From Crenobacter oryzisoli (GTDB taxonomy: Bacteria > Pseudomonadota > Gammaproteobacteria > Burkholderiales > Chromobacteriaceae), in contig NZ_JAUEDK010000030.1 of NCBI RefSeq assembly GCF_030385785.1, forward strand, positions 1 to 57,500: a DNA stretch of 57,500 bases, in the 5' to 3' direction. The first letter of the stretch is position 1. Each line of letters opens with the position of its first letter. The position numbers and the translations under genes were made by a program. The notes beneath the pieces were generated by a model that saw nothing but the letters and a program-made list of their open reading frames with translations, was not told the origin of the DNA and did not search any database. Positions 45,269 to 54,402 of this stretch are shown here, one piece after another.

Positions 45269-46510
45269 ATGACCAAACCGTACGACATTCCCAAGGCGCT
45301 AATCTGGAAAGCATTTCAATGTGTCAAAGCAAACGGCGGCGCCGCAGGCGTCGACCGTGAATCGATCGAGCAATTCGAGAGCCGCTTAGGCGACAACCTG
45401 TACAAGCTTTGGAATCGACTCTGTTCCGGCAGCTATTTCCCGCCGCCGGTCAAAGGGGTTCCGATTCCGAAGAAGTCGGGTGGTGTGCGCATGCTGGGCA
45501 TACCCACGGTTGCCGACCGGGTGGCGCAGACGGCGGTCAAGCTCCTGCTGGAGCCACAGATCGACCCGATGTTCCACCCCAACTCCTATGGCTATCGGCC
45601 AGGGCGCTCCGCCCACGATGCGATTGCCATGGTGAGGCGGCGCTGCTGGGACTACGACTGGGTCGTGGAATTCGATATCAAGGGTCTCTTCGACAATATC
45701 GACCACGGCCTGCTCATGCGTGCGCTCAGGAAGCACTGCCAGACTCCCTGGGTTCTCCTGTACGTGGAACGCTGGCTGAAAGCGCCAATGCAGACCGCCG
45801 ACGGAGAACTCCTGGAACGGACGCGCGGCACGCCGCAAGGCGGCGTCGTGAGCCCGTTGCTGGCCAACCTGTTCCTGCACTACGCCTTTGATTCCTGGGT
45901 TACCCGCAATCTCAAAAGCGTGCGGTTCTGCCGCTACGCCGATGACGGTGTGGTTCACTGCAAGAGCTTGGCGCAGGCTAAGCTGGCGTTAGACAGGATC
46001 GGCGTGCGCTTCCGCGAGTGTGGGCTCGAATTGCATCCGGGCAAGACACGGATCGTCTACTGCCAGGACGTCAATCGACGGGAAACATATCCTGATGTGC
46101 AGTTCACCTTCCTGGGATACACCTTCCGACCGCGCAAAACGGTGGACAAGTATCAGCGGGTCTACGTGAACTTCTCGCCGGCGGTCAGTCGCGATGCCCT
46201 CAAGGCAATGCGGCAGACCATCCGGGGCTGGCATCTGCAACTGATGTGCGACCGGGAATTGTGCGACCTGGCGGCGATGTTCAACCCGGTCCTACGGGGG
46301 TGGCAGCAGTACTACGGCCGCTTCTACGGATCGGCAATGTCGGTGATCTGGAAACACATGAATGACTACTTGATGCGCTGGATGAGGCGCAAGTACAAGG
46401 CTCTTGCCCGCCATAAAACGCGGGCGAGCCACACCCTCGGGCGACTTGCGCGTCGCTTCCCGACTGCCTTTGTGCATTGGGAAATGGGATGTCTCCCATC
46501 GGTTGGATGA
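45269..46510 (+). CDS. ltrA: Group II intron reverse transcriptase/maturase
   Basis: 413 residues. RT motifs in order: [47 protein letters not shown] (first catalytic Asp), [18 protein letters not shown] and RYADDGVVH with the YADD active site. The maturase domain X ([14 protein letters not shown]) is present. There is no HNH endonuclease domain, so this is an endonuclease-minus type that would use a nick from replication. The protein appears intact, unlike the surrounding IS3 gene. Confidence 0.93.
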   Translation: MTKPYDIPKALIWKAFQCVKANGGAAGVDRESIEQFESRLGDNLYKLWNRLCSGSYFPPPVKGVPIPKKSGGVRMLGIPTVADRVAQTAVKLLLEPQIDPMFHPNSYGYRPGRSAHDAIAMVRRRCWDYDWVVEFDIKGLFDNIDHGLLMRALRKHCQTPWVLLYVERWLKAPMQTADGELLERTRGTPQGGVVSPLLANLFLHYAFDSWVTRNLKSVRFCRYADDGVVHCKSLAQAKLALDRIGVRFRECGLELHPGKTRIVYCQDVNRRETYPDVQFTFLGYTFRPRKTVDKYQRVYVNFSPAVSRDALKAMRQTIRGWHLQLMCDRELCDLAAMFNPVLRGWQQYYGRFYGSAMSVIWKHMNDYLMRWMRRKYKALARHKTRASHTLGRLARRFPTAFVHWEMGCLPSVG

Positions 46511-46513
46511 TGG

Positions 46514-46587
46514 GAGCCGGATGAGTCGAGAGGCTCACGTCCGGTTCTGCGAGGGGCTGGGGGTGCAACTCCCCCGGCCTACTTACC
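46514..46587 (+). ncRNA. Group II intron domains V and VI
   Basis: Domain V (46514-46547) starts GAGCCGGATGAG, has loop GAGA, and closes with CTCACGTCCGGTTC; it includes the catalytic AGC. Domain VI has a 9-bp stem (GGCTGGGGG with CCCCCGGCC) and a bulged A near 46581, about seven bases from the 3' end, as needed for lariat formation. Both look functional. Confidence 0.88.
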
Positions 46588-46854
46588 CCTACATTCCGAC
46601 CCGTGAAGGTTGGCTGTACCTGGCGGTGGTAATGGACTTGTATACGCGCGCCATTGTGGGCTGGGCGATGGATGGCCGGATGACCCGCGAGTTGGTCATG
46701 GGGCCTTGCGGATGGCGCGTTTCCGCCGCCGGCCTTCACCAGGCCTGCTGCACCATTCGGATCGAGGCAGCCAGTATTGCAGTCAGATTACCAAGCTTTG
46801 CTGGCCGAATACGGCATGCAGGCCTCGATGAGCCGCAAAGGCAACTGCTGGGAT

Positions 46855-47068
46855 ACTCAGTCCACAATGTGCTTTGAACGTCGGACCGGTCTGACCCGTG
46901 CTGGGATTGGCCGTGCTGCCTTTGCATTGACCTGTCGATCGGGTTCCGGCGTTCCCCGAGCATTGCCGGGCTCAGCGTTTGTGACCTGATAGGAGCTTTG
47001 TCCTGCACCATGAGTGTCCTGTCCAAGCGAGTGAGGTTGGCGATGTGCCCACTACGACGGAAACACGC
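46855..47068 (+). ncRNA. Candidate bridge RNA region of the IS110 element
   Basis: The 190-210 bases before the transposase start have no plausible gene and lie where IS110-group elements encode the bridge (seek) RNA that pairs with target and donor DNA. I cannot fold it reliably by eye, so loops are not assigned. Confidence 0.5.
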
Positions 47069-48118
47069 ATGGAACAAAACGAAGTCATTCTGGGTGTCGA
47101 CACGCATTTGGATGCACATGTCGGAGCTGTGATCAGTGAGACGGGTAAGCTCCTAGGAACTCTCTCGGTAACAGCCAACACGGCAGGCTATCTGAAATTG
47201 CTGGCCTGGGCACATTCATTCGGCCATCTGCGCCGCGCAGGAGTAGAAGGAACCGGAACTTATGGCGCGGGATTGGCCCGCGTGCTACGTGACCATGAGA
47301 TCGAGGTTCTGGAAGTCAACCGCCCTGACCGGGCAGCACGCCGATCCCGGGGAAAGTCTGATCCAACCGATGCGGAAAATGCCGCGCGAGCGGTCCTCTC
47401 TGGGAAGGCAACGGCTATCCCCAATGAGCAGTCCGGAGCTGCCGAAGCGATGCGCGCGGTCTCAGTTGCCCGGCGCAGCGCTGTTAAAGCCAAGACACAG
47501 GCAATCAATCAGTTGAAAGCCTTGCTAGTCAGTGCACCACAGGACGTCCGAGATCGCCTTCTGAAGACTAATTCCGCAGAGTGTATTGCCAACTGCGCGC
47601 GTCTTCGCACGTTGGGCCGTACCCCCATGCTGCAAACGCTGACGTCCACACTGCGTCTACTGGCTAAGCGATGCTTGGTCCTGGCAGAGGAAATCAAGAA
47701 GCTTGATGCAATGCTCGAGTGTCTGACGAGCCAGCATGCCAAGCGGCTTCGGGAAAGGTTCGGTGTAGGTCCTCAAACGGCGGCCGTGCTCGTTGCCGTG
47801 GCGGGCGATAATCCCGAACGCCTGAAAAGCGAGGCGGCGCTGGCGGCGCTCTGTGGCGCCAGCCCTTTGCAAGCGTCGTCCGGTAAAACGGTTCGGCATC
47901 GTTTGAACAGGGGTGGCGATCGAGCGGCAAACAACGCTCTGTGGACCATCGCCATGGTACGAATGCGCAGTGATCCTTGAACGCGGGCGTATGTTGAGCG
48001 CCGGACCAAGGAAGGCATGTCGAACAAGGAGATTCATCGTTGCCAGAAGCGCTACATCGTCAGGGAATTATACCCACTCATCCTAGCCGATCTAGCCGAT
48101 TCGACGCGCTCAACTTGA
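47069..48118 (+). pseudogene. IS110 transposase with a premature stop near the C-terminus
   Basis: Reads from ATG 47069 (or GTG 47045). DEDD part: EVILGVDTHLDAHVG (first Asp), VEGTGTYG (Glu), and KSDPTDAENAARAVL (the two Asps). The Tnp_20 part has GASPLQASSGKTVRHRLNRG with the catalytic Ser, and NALWTIAMVRMR. An in-frame TGA at 47978-47980 stands where the family has Arg (CGA to TGA). The same frame then continues TRAYVERRTKEGMSNKEIHR to a natural stop at 48118, so 45 residues are lost. It is likely inactive, unless the short product works or the stop is read through. Confidence 0.85.
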
Positions 48119-48561
48119 CATAGGAGCGTCAATGCACCGATGGAGAGTTTCTTCAACAGCTTGAAGAATGAGCGCGTCTTCCATGAAGACTACGCGACTC
48201 GGGCGGAGGCCAGGCAAGACCTCTTTGAATACATTGAGGTGTTTTACAATCGAAAACGCCGCCATTCCTCCCTTGGATACCGAACCCCAGCGCAGCAGCA
48301 TGCAGCTTGGTTCGAGCAGGAGGGTAAGGCAGCTTAGGTGCTACGTTGGTATCCGGGAATCACACCCAAGCTCACTTCCGCTGTGGTCGTCACCACATGT
48401 CTCGTAGGGACTACCGGGTTGCCCGTGCTCACGCCTTTCAGGTGTGGTATGAAATCTCTGGCACCCAAGTTGCGTTCTGAAATCGAAGACAGCACTCCGC
48501 GCAGCAAAAAATGTGAATCACAAATTCCCCATTAGCATTTTTGCCAGTTAAGTTGTCAATA

Positions 48562-48674
48562 CCCTTGAGCGCATTCTTTGTTGGGTAACCCAACTGACGA
48601 ATGGTCGCCGCAGTGCGTTTCCCGAGCTTTATGTAGAGCCTAACCGCGCGGATGCGATCTTCATACAAGTACAT
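48562..48674 (-). pseudogene. Fragment of another IS3-type OrfA
   Basis: From ATG 48674 the minus strand reads MYLYEDRIRAVRLYIKLGKR, then TAATIRQLGYPTKNALK, the start of an IS3-family HTH protein, after which similarity ends. The rest of 48375-48837 has no gene; it holds a run of 11 C at 48705-48715 and a small hairpin with arms GGCCAACC / GGTTGGCC near 48749-48772, which may mark the 3' end of the permease transcript. Confidence 0.65.
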
Positions 48675-48837
48675 GAACTACCTCCCAGTAGTCCAAGTTT
48701 TTGTCCCCCCCCCCCTTGGTCAAAACTCAACGCGCACCAACAGCCATGCGGCCAACCCCGGGTAAGGTTGGCCACATGGTGTGCTCACGCTATAAATAGC
48801 GACTCGCGCTCAGCTTGCGAAGCCTGTCTTGCCCCAC

Positions 48838-50256
48838 TTACGACATCTCGGTATGCAGCTTCACCGCCTGATGACTTCTGGACAGCGAAATAAGCAGCCC
48901 GGAGATGATGACCGCGCCGCCGATATACCAGGCGTTATACAAATCGGACGGGTCGACCGGGGTGGCGCCAGCGGTATAGGCGATATACAGGAGCACAGCA
49001 ATTGCCAGCACTGCCGGGCACATGAGGATACAGGCAACTTTGCGGCTACGGATCTTGAATATCAGCCGTACGAAGGAAGCGAGTGCCGCAATATAGGAGA
49101 ACACCAGGGTGATGGTGACCACATCGTAGTACCAGGTAATCTTGGACAGCGGCTTATACCAGACCAGCAGCACACCCACCGCAGTAAGGGTAACAGTGGA
49201 AAGCCACGGCACCTTGCGGGCATTTACCTTGCTGAAGATTGCCGGCAGATGCCCTTCACAACTCATGCGATACAGCGTGCGGGCGCCGGAGTTCATCGAA
49301 ATCTGCAAGCCGGCAATGGCAGAAGTGACTACCACAAAGATGGCCAGCCATAACATGGAGCTTGGCAGGTAGACTTTGGCTACTGCTGCAATCGGACCAC
49401 CATCACCGCTTTCCACGATCTTGGCCAGGGTATCGACAGGAATGGCGTACTGCCAGCCAATGGCGGCCAGGGTGTAGATAACGAAAGCAGAGGTCAATAC
49501 CAGCAGCATGGAGCGCTGGACCGTTCTTACCGGCACACGGGCTTCTTCGATGTAATTGATCGAGGAATCGAAATTTGCCAGCATCCACACCCCGAACAGC
49601 ACGCCGGGACCAATCCCCGCCACGCCGCCGGCTTCTTTCAGGGAGTACATATCGGCAATCGACAGGTTGTGTACTTGCGGGTTGATTATTCCCAGAATGC
49701 CAAGGCCGGCAACCACGGCAATTTCAAAGGTCAGGAAAATACCGGCCACTTTTGCCGTCAGTTCCACCCCGCGACACGACACGATACAGAACACCACCAA
49801 CATTACCGTGCCGATGATTTCCGCCATCACTTCGCCATGCAGGCCGGGGATCAGTACCTGCAGATACTGTGCCCCGATTACCGCCGTCATCGGGGCAACC
49901 GCAGCGCAAGCCAGTGTGTAGGTCCAGCCAAGAATGGTGCCGACACGGGAATGCAGAAAGCGTTCGGTAAACGTGAAGATACCGGCGGCGGAAGGGGCTT
50001 CCCTGGTCAAGAGAATAAGCCCCAGCGCCAGCATTAGCATGGGGAAGAAATAGGCAATCAGAATCGCCAGCGGTGCGGCGTGGCCAGAGATCGAATACAG
50101 AATCGACATCGACGACGCCGTTACCCAGGCCGGGGCATTGAAGCCCAGCGCCGCCAGGGTAATTTCTTTGGTGGTCAAGGTGCCCTTGTTGAGGGTGGTA
50201 GGAATCTCCTTTACCACGCCATGCCTGTCGTAACCAAATAGCTCCAGAAATCTCAT
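48838..50256 (-). CDS. APC-superfamily permease
   Basis: 472 residues from ATG 50256, chosen for AGGAGA five bases upstream; the open frame extends 36 codons further without a good start. About 12 membrane segments. Typical APC parts are ITLAALGFNAPAWVTASSM and LLTREAPSAAGIFTFTER in the N-terminal third, and IGPGVLFGVWMLANFDSSIN, then YIEEARVPVRT, in segment 6. The substrate cannot be read from sequence; the downstream-reading partners (amidohydrolase-fold protein, SDR, creatininase) suggest an amide, amino acid or creatinine-like compound. First identified as a plasma-membrane importer of this cluster. Confidence 0.85.
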   Translation of the reverse strand: MRFLELFGYDRHGVVKEIPTTLNKGTLTTKEITLAALGFNAPAWVTASSMSILYSISGHAAPLAILIAYFFPMLMLALGLILLTREAPSAAGIFTFTERFLHSRVGTILGWTYTLACAAVAPMTAVIGAQYLQVLIPGLHGEVMAEIIGTVMLVVFCIVSCRGVELTAKVAGIFLTFEIAVVAGLGILGIINPQVHNLSIADMYSLKEAGGVAGIGPGVLFGVWMLANFDSSINYIEEARVPVRTVQRSMLLVLTSAFVIYTLAAIGWQYAIPVDTLAKIVESGDGGPIAAVAKVYLPSSMLWLAIFVVVTSAIAGLQISMNSGARTLYRMSCEGHLPAIFSKVNARKVPWLSTVTLTAVGVLLVWYKPLSKITWYYDVVTITLVFSYIAALASFVRLIFKIRSRKVACILMCPAVLAIAVLLYIAYTAGATPVDPSDLYNAWYIGGAVIISGLLISLSRSHQAVKLHTEMS

Positions 50257-50381
50257 CTGTCTCTCCTGATGTTTTTCAACCTGATATGATTTTGCCACCA
50301 TATTCCGCAATGGCTTTTTTTCGTGCAGGGGGGATATTCCCTGCCTGCGCCAAGTCATGGGCAAATCAAGAAAATCACTGG

Positions 50382-51287
50382 CTATTTATGTGTTGGTACA
50401 AATGAAGCGTCGTATTGCGGTATATCTTCAATGCGCGGCTGGTAGGTTCCGTTTTTGCGGCAGGCTTGAATATGCTGCGCAATCTCCTCCATGCTGGCAA
50501 ACCAGACCTGGCCACGATCAATCATTTTCTCGATCATGTTGGCTACCGCTTCGCAGCGTGCCAGACGGCCAGATGCAAACGGGTGCCACACGCCAATAAG
50601 CATGCCCTGGTGGCGCCACATGGATTCGAATTCGGCCATGAATACCTGCATCGCCTCTGCCGGCGAGCGGATAGGCATCACATAATCCAGTTCCATGGCG
50701 TGCACATATTGCGGCCAGTCATCCATTGCCCAGTGGGATGGCAGTTCCAGCAATTCGCCGGCATCACACTTCAGCAGATAGGGGACGTCGTCGCCCATCA
50801 GCGAGGCATCGTAAAGAAAGCCTTCCTTTATCAGTAATTCAGTGGAATGGCCGCTGTAGTTATACAAGGGAGCGCGCGCGCCTCGTGGGCGCGAGCCCGT
50901 CATCTTTTCAAACACGGCAATGGATTTCTGTAGCCAGTATTTTTCATCCTCATAGGACTGCTCATTAGGATGCTCATGCAAATAACCGTGATAGGCAATT
51001 TCGTGTCCGGACCGCTGAATGCAGTCAACCAGCTCGGGATAGTGCTCCATGCACCAGGCCGGAAAGAAAAACGTCTGGCGAATCTTGTAATAATTGAACA
51101 TGTCCACCAGCCGGCGTACTGCAATCCGGTCGTAGCGCAGCCAGGACTGCGCGGCAACCATATGCTCTGCTTTTGAGGCATGCCCAATCTGCAACAGGCT
51201 GTCGGAGTCAATATCAAAGCTCAGACAAACGGCAACCCGGGCGCCATTTGGCCATGGAACGGGGTTTTCAATCATTTTCAGCATCAT
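50382..51287 (-). CDS. Polysaccharide-deacetylase-fold amidohydrolase (PuuE/PgdA-like)
   Basis: 301 residues; ATG 51287 or 51284 (better spaced from AAAGGA). NodB-fold motifs: SFDIDSDS with the catalytic and metal Asp, SGHEIAYHGYLHEHP with the two metal His, and RGARAPLYNYS. Absence of a signal peptide points to the cytosolic branch that includes allantoinase PuuE and cyclic-imide hydrolases, not cell-wall deacetylases. In a cluster with creatininase, hydrolysis of a cyclic amide is plausible. It starts 53 bases after the SDR gene. Confidence 0.82.
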   Translation of the reverse strand: MMLKMIENPVPWPNGARVAVCLSFDIDSDSLLQIGHASKAEHMVAAQSWLRYDRIAVRRLVDMFNYYKIRQTFFFPAWCMEHYPELVDCIQRSGHEIAYHGYLHEHPNEQSYEDEKYWLQKSIAVFEKMTGSRPRGARAPLYNYSGHSTELLIKEGFLYDASLMGDDVPYLLKCDAGELLELPSHWAMDDWPQYVHAMELDYVMPIRSPAEAMQVFMAEFESMWRHQGMLIGVWHPFASGRLARCEAVANMIEKMIDRGQVWFASMEEIAQHIQACRKNGTYQPRIEDIPQYDASFVPTHK

Positions 51288-51340
51288 TTATCCTTTGGGT
51301 ATTCGCGAGCAGTGTTTTTAAAGAAACCAGCGGCTGGAGC

Positions 51341-52153
51341 TTATTGCTGGCTTCCTTCGCGCTGAATGCTGCCAACCGGGAAGCAGCCGGTGCGCCCGCC
51401 ATCCACCAGTAATTGCGTGCCGGTAACATAAGACGCCTGGTCCGAGAGCAGAAAGGCGACCGCCGCTGCAATTTCTTCGGGCCGGCCGAAGCGGCCCATC
51501 ACGATTGAGCGTTCATTTTCCTTGCGTTCGGCAACCGGGTCGGCGGCCAAATCATATTCGGCGGCCAGCAGCGGGGTATCAACTGCTCCGGGGCAGATGG
51601 CGTTTACACGTATGCTGTAACTTGCCAGTTCCGCTGCCAGGGCCCGGCTCATCGCCAAAATGCCGCCCTTGGTTGCCGTATAGCCGACATACCCCGCCTG
51701 GCCGAGAATGGAAAGCTCGGAAGCGGTATTCACAATGGCGCCTCTTTTATGCGGAATCATGCGGCGTGCGGCTTCGCGCGCCACAAAGAAATTGCCGGAA
51801 AGATTGGTGTTAAGTTGCCGCGCCCATTGTTCATCGGTCATTTCCGTAACGGGAATCACCATGGAAACGCCGGCATTGTTGAATACCGCATCTACCGGGC
51901 CGAAGGCTTGCTCGGTTTTGTCAAAGGCAGCGATGACTTGCCTGGAATCACCAACATCCGCAGCAATGGCAATCGCCTTGCCGCCACCAATGCGGCATTC
52001 TTCCAGCGCCTCTTCCAATGCCTTGCCCGGCAGGGCCAGCAATGCCACGCTGGCACCTTCGCTTGCCAGCTTGAGCGCGGTAGCACGGCCAATGCCCGAG
52101 CTTGCTCCGGTAACCACGGCTACTCGGCCATTCAGGAAACCACCTGCATTCAT
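51341..52153 (-). CDS. Short-chain dehydrogenase/reductase
   Basis: 270 residues, classical SDR: cofactor loop TGASSGIG (about 16-23), NNAG (about 92-95), catalytic Ser in NTASELS and the Tyr-Lys pair in YTATKGG, then NAICPGAVDTPLL. The C-terminus has VTGTQLLVDGG, typical of the family. NAD or NADP choice is not clear. RBS GAGGAG before the ATG. A MITE-like repeat lies between this gene and the epimerase that precedes it on the minus strand. Confidence 0.9.
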   Translation of the reverse strand: MNAGGFLNGRVAVVTGASSGIGRATALKLASEGASVALLALPGKALEEALEECRIGGGKAIAIAADVGDSRQVIAAFDKTEQAFGPVDAVFNNAGVSMVIPVTEMTDEQWARQLNTNLSGNFFVAREAARRMIPHKRGAIVNTASELSILGQAGYVGYTATKGGILAMSRALAAELASYSIRVNAICPGAVDTPLLAAEYDLAADPVAERKENERSIVMGRFGRPEEIAAAVAFLLSDQASYVTGTQLLVDGGRTGCFPVGSIQREGSQQ

Positions 52154-52203
52154 ATTTGTTCTCCTCGGCTTGTTAAAGGCTGGTGAATCAGAATTGGTAT
52201 TCA

Positions 52204-52343
52204 GGGCGCCTCGAAAAACTCCAGCTTTCGTTGCGATACTGCGTTGCTCACAAGAAATTCCTCCTTACATATCAAATATATGCTGCGTCGGAGTTTCCAT
52301 TCTCGCCTTGTCTCACTTGGAAATCCGGGTTTTCGAGGTGCCC
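52204..52343. mobile_element. MITE-like repeat element
   Basis: GGGCGCCTCGAAAAACTC at the left and its near inverse GGGTTTTCGAGGTGCCC at the right bound 140 bases with no gene. TTCA is present directly outside both ends (52200-52203 and 52344-52347), which looks like a 4-base target duplication. The centre has the AT-rich ATATCAAATATATG. It is a small non-coding element that needs a transposase from elsewhere. Confidence 0.75.
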
Positions 52344-52384
52344 TTCAGTTGATTTGCGATGATAAATATTTTGACAAGCAAGTT

Positions 52385-53293
52385 TTAATATTCATTGTTG
52401 CGCAGCCATTCCACATATTCCTTGATGCCGTTTTCCAGCGTGTGCCTAGGCTTGTAGCCGAGCTGCCGCTCCGATTCGCTGGTATCCCAGGGGCCTTGTC
52501 GATCCAGGTGCCAGTTTCCATCGCCAAGCTGGATCTGGGCTTCGGGGATATATTTCTGCACAATCGCTGCCATTTCTCGCATGGTGCAATAGGTGCCACC
52601 ATTGATGTTGAACACATGGCCAGTTACGCCATGTGCTTCTGCGGCACAAATGGCGGCATGGGCCACATCGTCAATATGGATGATCTGGAAATAATGGTCG
52701 CCACCATTCGGCAGGGCGAACACCTTGCCAGCAAGCACGGTCTTTATCATGTCGCGCAGGATTTGCGGCATCTTGTTGCCAGGACCATATACTTCGGCAA
52801 TACGCAGCGATACCACTTCCAGGCCATACAGATCGTTGTAAACCTTGCCAAATAGCTCGGTGGCAACTTTGGTGACTCCATAAGGCGTGGTGGGGTTAAG
52901 AGGGGAGTCTGTGGTGACAGTGCCATCTATGTGGCCATAGACTGTTTCAGAGGAGAAATTGACCAAGCGTTTTATGCCGGCCATTCTCATGGCCTCGAGC
53001 AGATGAACGGTGCCGTCGATGTTGGCTGCTACCGTGGTCAGTGGCAGGTCAATTGACAGGTCCGGGTGTGACATGGCCGCGGTATGGATAATGGTGTCCA
53101 CGCCGTACTTTTGCATGGTCGCCACTAGCCGTGGAATATCATACAGCTCGCCCTGAACTGCGGTTACGAACTCATTATTCAACTCAGAATAATCTCTGTT
53201 GAAATTGACGACGCGAATGCCACGGGCGCTGAGTTGCGCCACAATTTTGCGCCCGGTATAGCCAAGACCACCAGTTACCATTACTGCTCTCAT
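52385..53293 (-). CDS. NAD-dependent epimerase/dehydratase (extended SDR)
   Basis: 302 residues from ATG 53293, after GGAAG. Rossmann loop TGGLGYTGRK at the N-terminus, HTAAMSHPD, the catalytic Ser-Ser-Glu in NFSSETVYG and Tyr-Lys in TPYGVTKVATE, then RIAEVYGPG. This is the sugar-nucleotide epimerase fold, but several such proteins act on small lactones or amides in catabolic clusters. Its last about 77 codons are duplicated at 55249-55482. The 332 bases before its start (53294-53625) have no gene and may hold its promoter. Confidence 0.88.
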   Translation of the reverse strand: MRAVMVTGGLGYTGRKIVAQLSARGIRVVNFNRDYSELNNEFVTAVQGELYDIPRLVATMQKYGVDTIIHTAAMSHPDLSIDLPLTTVAANIDGTVHLLEAMRMAGIKRLVNFSSETVYGHIDGTVTTDSPLNPTTPYGVTKVATELFGKVYNDLYGLEVVSLRIAEVYGPGNKMPQILRDMIKTVLAGKVFALPNGGDHYFQIIHIDDVAHAAICAAEAHGVTGHVFNINGGTYCTMREMAAIVQKYIPEAQIQLGDGNWHLDRQGPWDTSESERQLGYKPRHTLENGIKEYVEWLRNNEY

Positions 53294-53625
53294 TTCCACT
53301 TCCTTTCTTTGCTGTTCAAGCCACGATGGCTTGAAACAAGGCGCCAAAAACATGTTGTCCGGCATGGTGGCAATAGGGTTTTCGGTGTGCTCGTTTTAAT
53401 TGCCTGAAATGACTGGGTTTTCAGCTCATGGCCTCAACTTTGTAGCAAAAATCCGCGGGGACGCCATAAACCCATATTGTGAGCAGTCGTCCATGCCCAA
53501 TGCAGCGGCAGTTCGACAGCCTCACCCTATATTGTCGATGCTCATCATTGCCCTCTCCTTAATTAATCATGTGTGTCGACTACATTAACAACAAGGTTAG
53601 AATTAATGCCTCTTCCGTTATTGCT
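53294..53625. other. Gene-free gap between the epimerase and the unknown gene
   Basis: No open frame of note and no clear hairpin. The stretch is AT-richer towards 53540-53620. It may hold the epimerase promoter, since the minus-strand cluster is broken here by more than 300 bases. Confidence 0.4.
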
Positions 53626-54402
53626 TTAAGCATAACTCCAATCAAGTACGCGCCAAGAATTAGACATTGGTCCAGCTTGAGTAACAATATCTAAGCATGG
53701 TTCAGATAAATCTCCTTGACACCAGATAGCCTCACCTTCCCGCCAAGGTAATGTAGACAAGGTAATGCGCCAGGTGTCATTTTCTCTACAACCAAATGAC
53801 ACTTCTAAATCTACCCATGCCTCATATTCTTCGCGTGATGCAGTGCCGGACTCAATTTTTCTCCTTATCCGGCATGCTGGCGCAGGTAAGAGTGTTCGAT
53901 CTCTAAGCAAAATGAAGTATTCTCCAGCTACTAGCAGATAACGACGTGGATAGGTAGGGCCCTCGCAAGCATGGGTTAGCTGTTCCAAAGCAAACGTTGC
54001 ACCGAGGCTTTTAGGGATTCGCTCCCACCGCTCGTAATAGTCTGATGCAATCCCAAACTCTTCTAGAACATCGCCTTGAAATTTCATCCGGCCGAAATCC
54101 GGGGTATCTCTAAACCGAAAATCGACCTGCCGATCCCAACCTACGATATCTCCTTTGCTCCAGGTGGTACCGACAAACCCCTCTTGCAAGCACAGCCATT
54201 GGAGTTGCTCCAAACTGCACTCAGCCACTGATTTAATACCGTGGAAGCTAGATCGGTCTGCTGGAATCCGAATATCACCGTGCCAATTACGAGTTTGCAA
54301 CCAGAAAACCCTTGTATCAGTATCGCAATGCTCGGTTCCGCGCTGCAAAATGCGACGCTGCCATACCCCTTGGTAGTGGTTAGGCACCATAGGATCCATC
54401 AT
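53626..54402 (-). CDS. Unrecognised 258-residue protein coupled to creatininase
   Basis: I cannot assign a family with confidence. It has the look of a beta-barrel, lipocalin-like or HRI1-like protein: YQGVWQRRILQRGTEHCDTD, then TRVFWLQTRNWHGDIRIPAD near the start, many aromatic residues, and a Trp-rich C-terminus. No signal peptide or membrane segment. Its ATG follows directly on the creatininase stop (TAA then ATG), so the two are translationally coupled and probably act on the same compound. Confidence 0.7.
   Translation of the reverse strand: MMDPMVPNHYQGVWQRRILQRGTEHCDTDTRVFWLQTRNWHGDIRIPADRSSFHGIKSVAECSLEQLQWLCLQEGFVGTTWSKGDIVGWDRQVDFRFRDTPDFGRMKFQGDVLEEFGIASDYYERWERIPKSLGATFALEQLTHACEGPTYPRRYLLVAGEYFILLRDRTLLPAPACRIRRKIESGTASREEYEAWVDLEVSFGCRENDTWRITLSTLPWREGEAIWCQGDLSEPCLDIVTQAGPMSNSWRVLDWSYA

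Larger units (their letters stand above)
44755..46587 (+). mobile_element. Group II intron
   Basis: 1833 bases. Begins GTGTG, matching the GUGYG consensus, and ends after domain VI at about 46587 (±1; the end reads TTACC). Excision joins ATC A to CC TAC and restores the IS3 orfB frame at this point. Bases 44755-45268 are the structured 5' RNA domains, the reverse-transcriptase gene occupies domain IV, and domain V and VI lie at 46514-46587. It is a retromobile ribozyme that splices from RNA and moves by target-primed reverse transcription. Confidence 0.9.
46855..48130 (+). mobile_element. IS110-family element inserted in the IS3 orfB
   Basis: About 1276 bases between GAT (46852-46854) and AAT (48131) of the IS3 orfB codons for Asp-Asn. 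There are no obvious terminal inverted repeats or target duplication, as expected for IS110. Long left non-coding part (to about 47045) and short right end (about 12 bases after the ancestral stop) place it in the IS110 rather than the IS1111 group. Confidence 0.82.
44352..48337 (+). pseudogene. IS3-family OrfB, interrupted twice and frameshifted twice
   Basis: The 5' exon (44352-44754) encodes KYAWLDGMRAHYPLQSLCRV up to VWTTDI. After the intron, 46588 resumes [20 protein letters not shown], the expected catalytic core. One base is missing near 46701 (before [10 protein letters not shown]) and another near 46785 (between YCSQ and YQALLAEYG). The sequence runs to GNCWD at 46854, is cut by the IS110 element, and resumes at 48131 with [17 protein letters not shown] to the stop at 48337. 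The D, D and E of the DDE core are all still encoded in pieces, but no complete protein can be made. Confidence 0.88.
43996..48374 (+). mobile_element. IS3-family element interrupted by a group II intron and an IS110 element
   Basis: The left end TGAGCTTGGGCGTGGATTTC at 43996 and the inverted right end ending at 48374 (TGAGCTTGGGTGTGATTCCC on the minus strand) share GGATACCA and flank typical IS3 genes. The backbone without insertions is about 1.27 kb. The intron occupies 44755-46587 and the IS110 about 46855-48130. No target duplication is visible: CCA before and CTT after. Confidence 0.9.

Noticed and set aside
48705-48715. Run of 11 C residues as a phase-variation tract
   Set aside because: It lies outside any reading frame and away from a clear promoter, so switching has nothing evident to act on.
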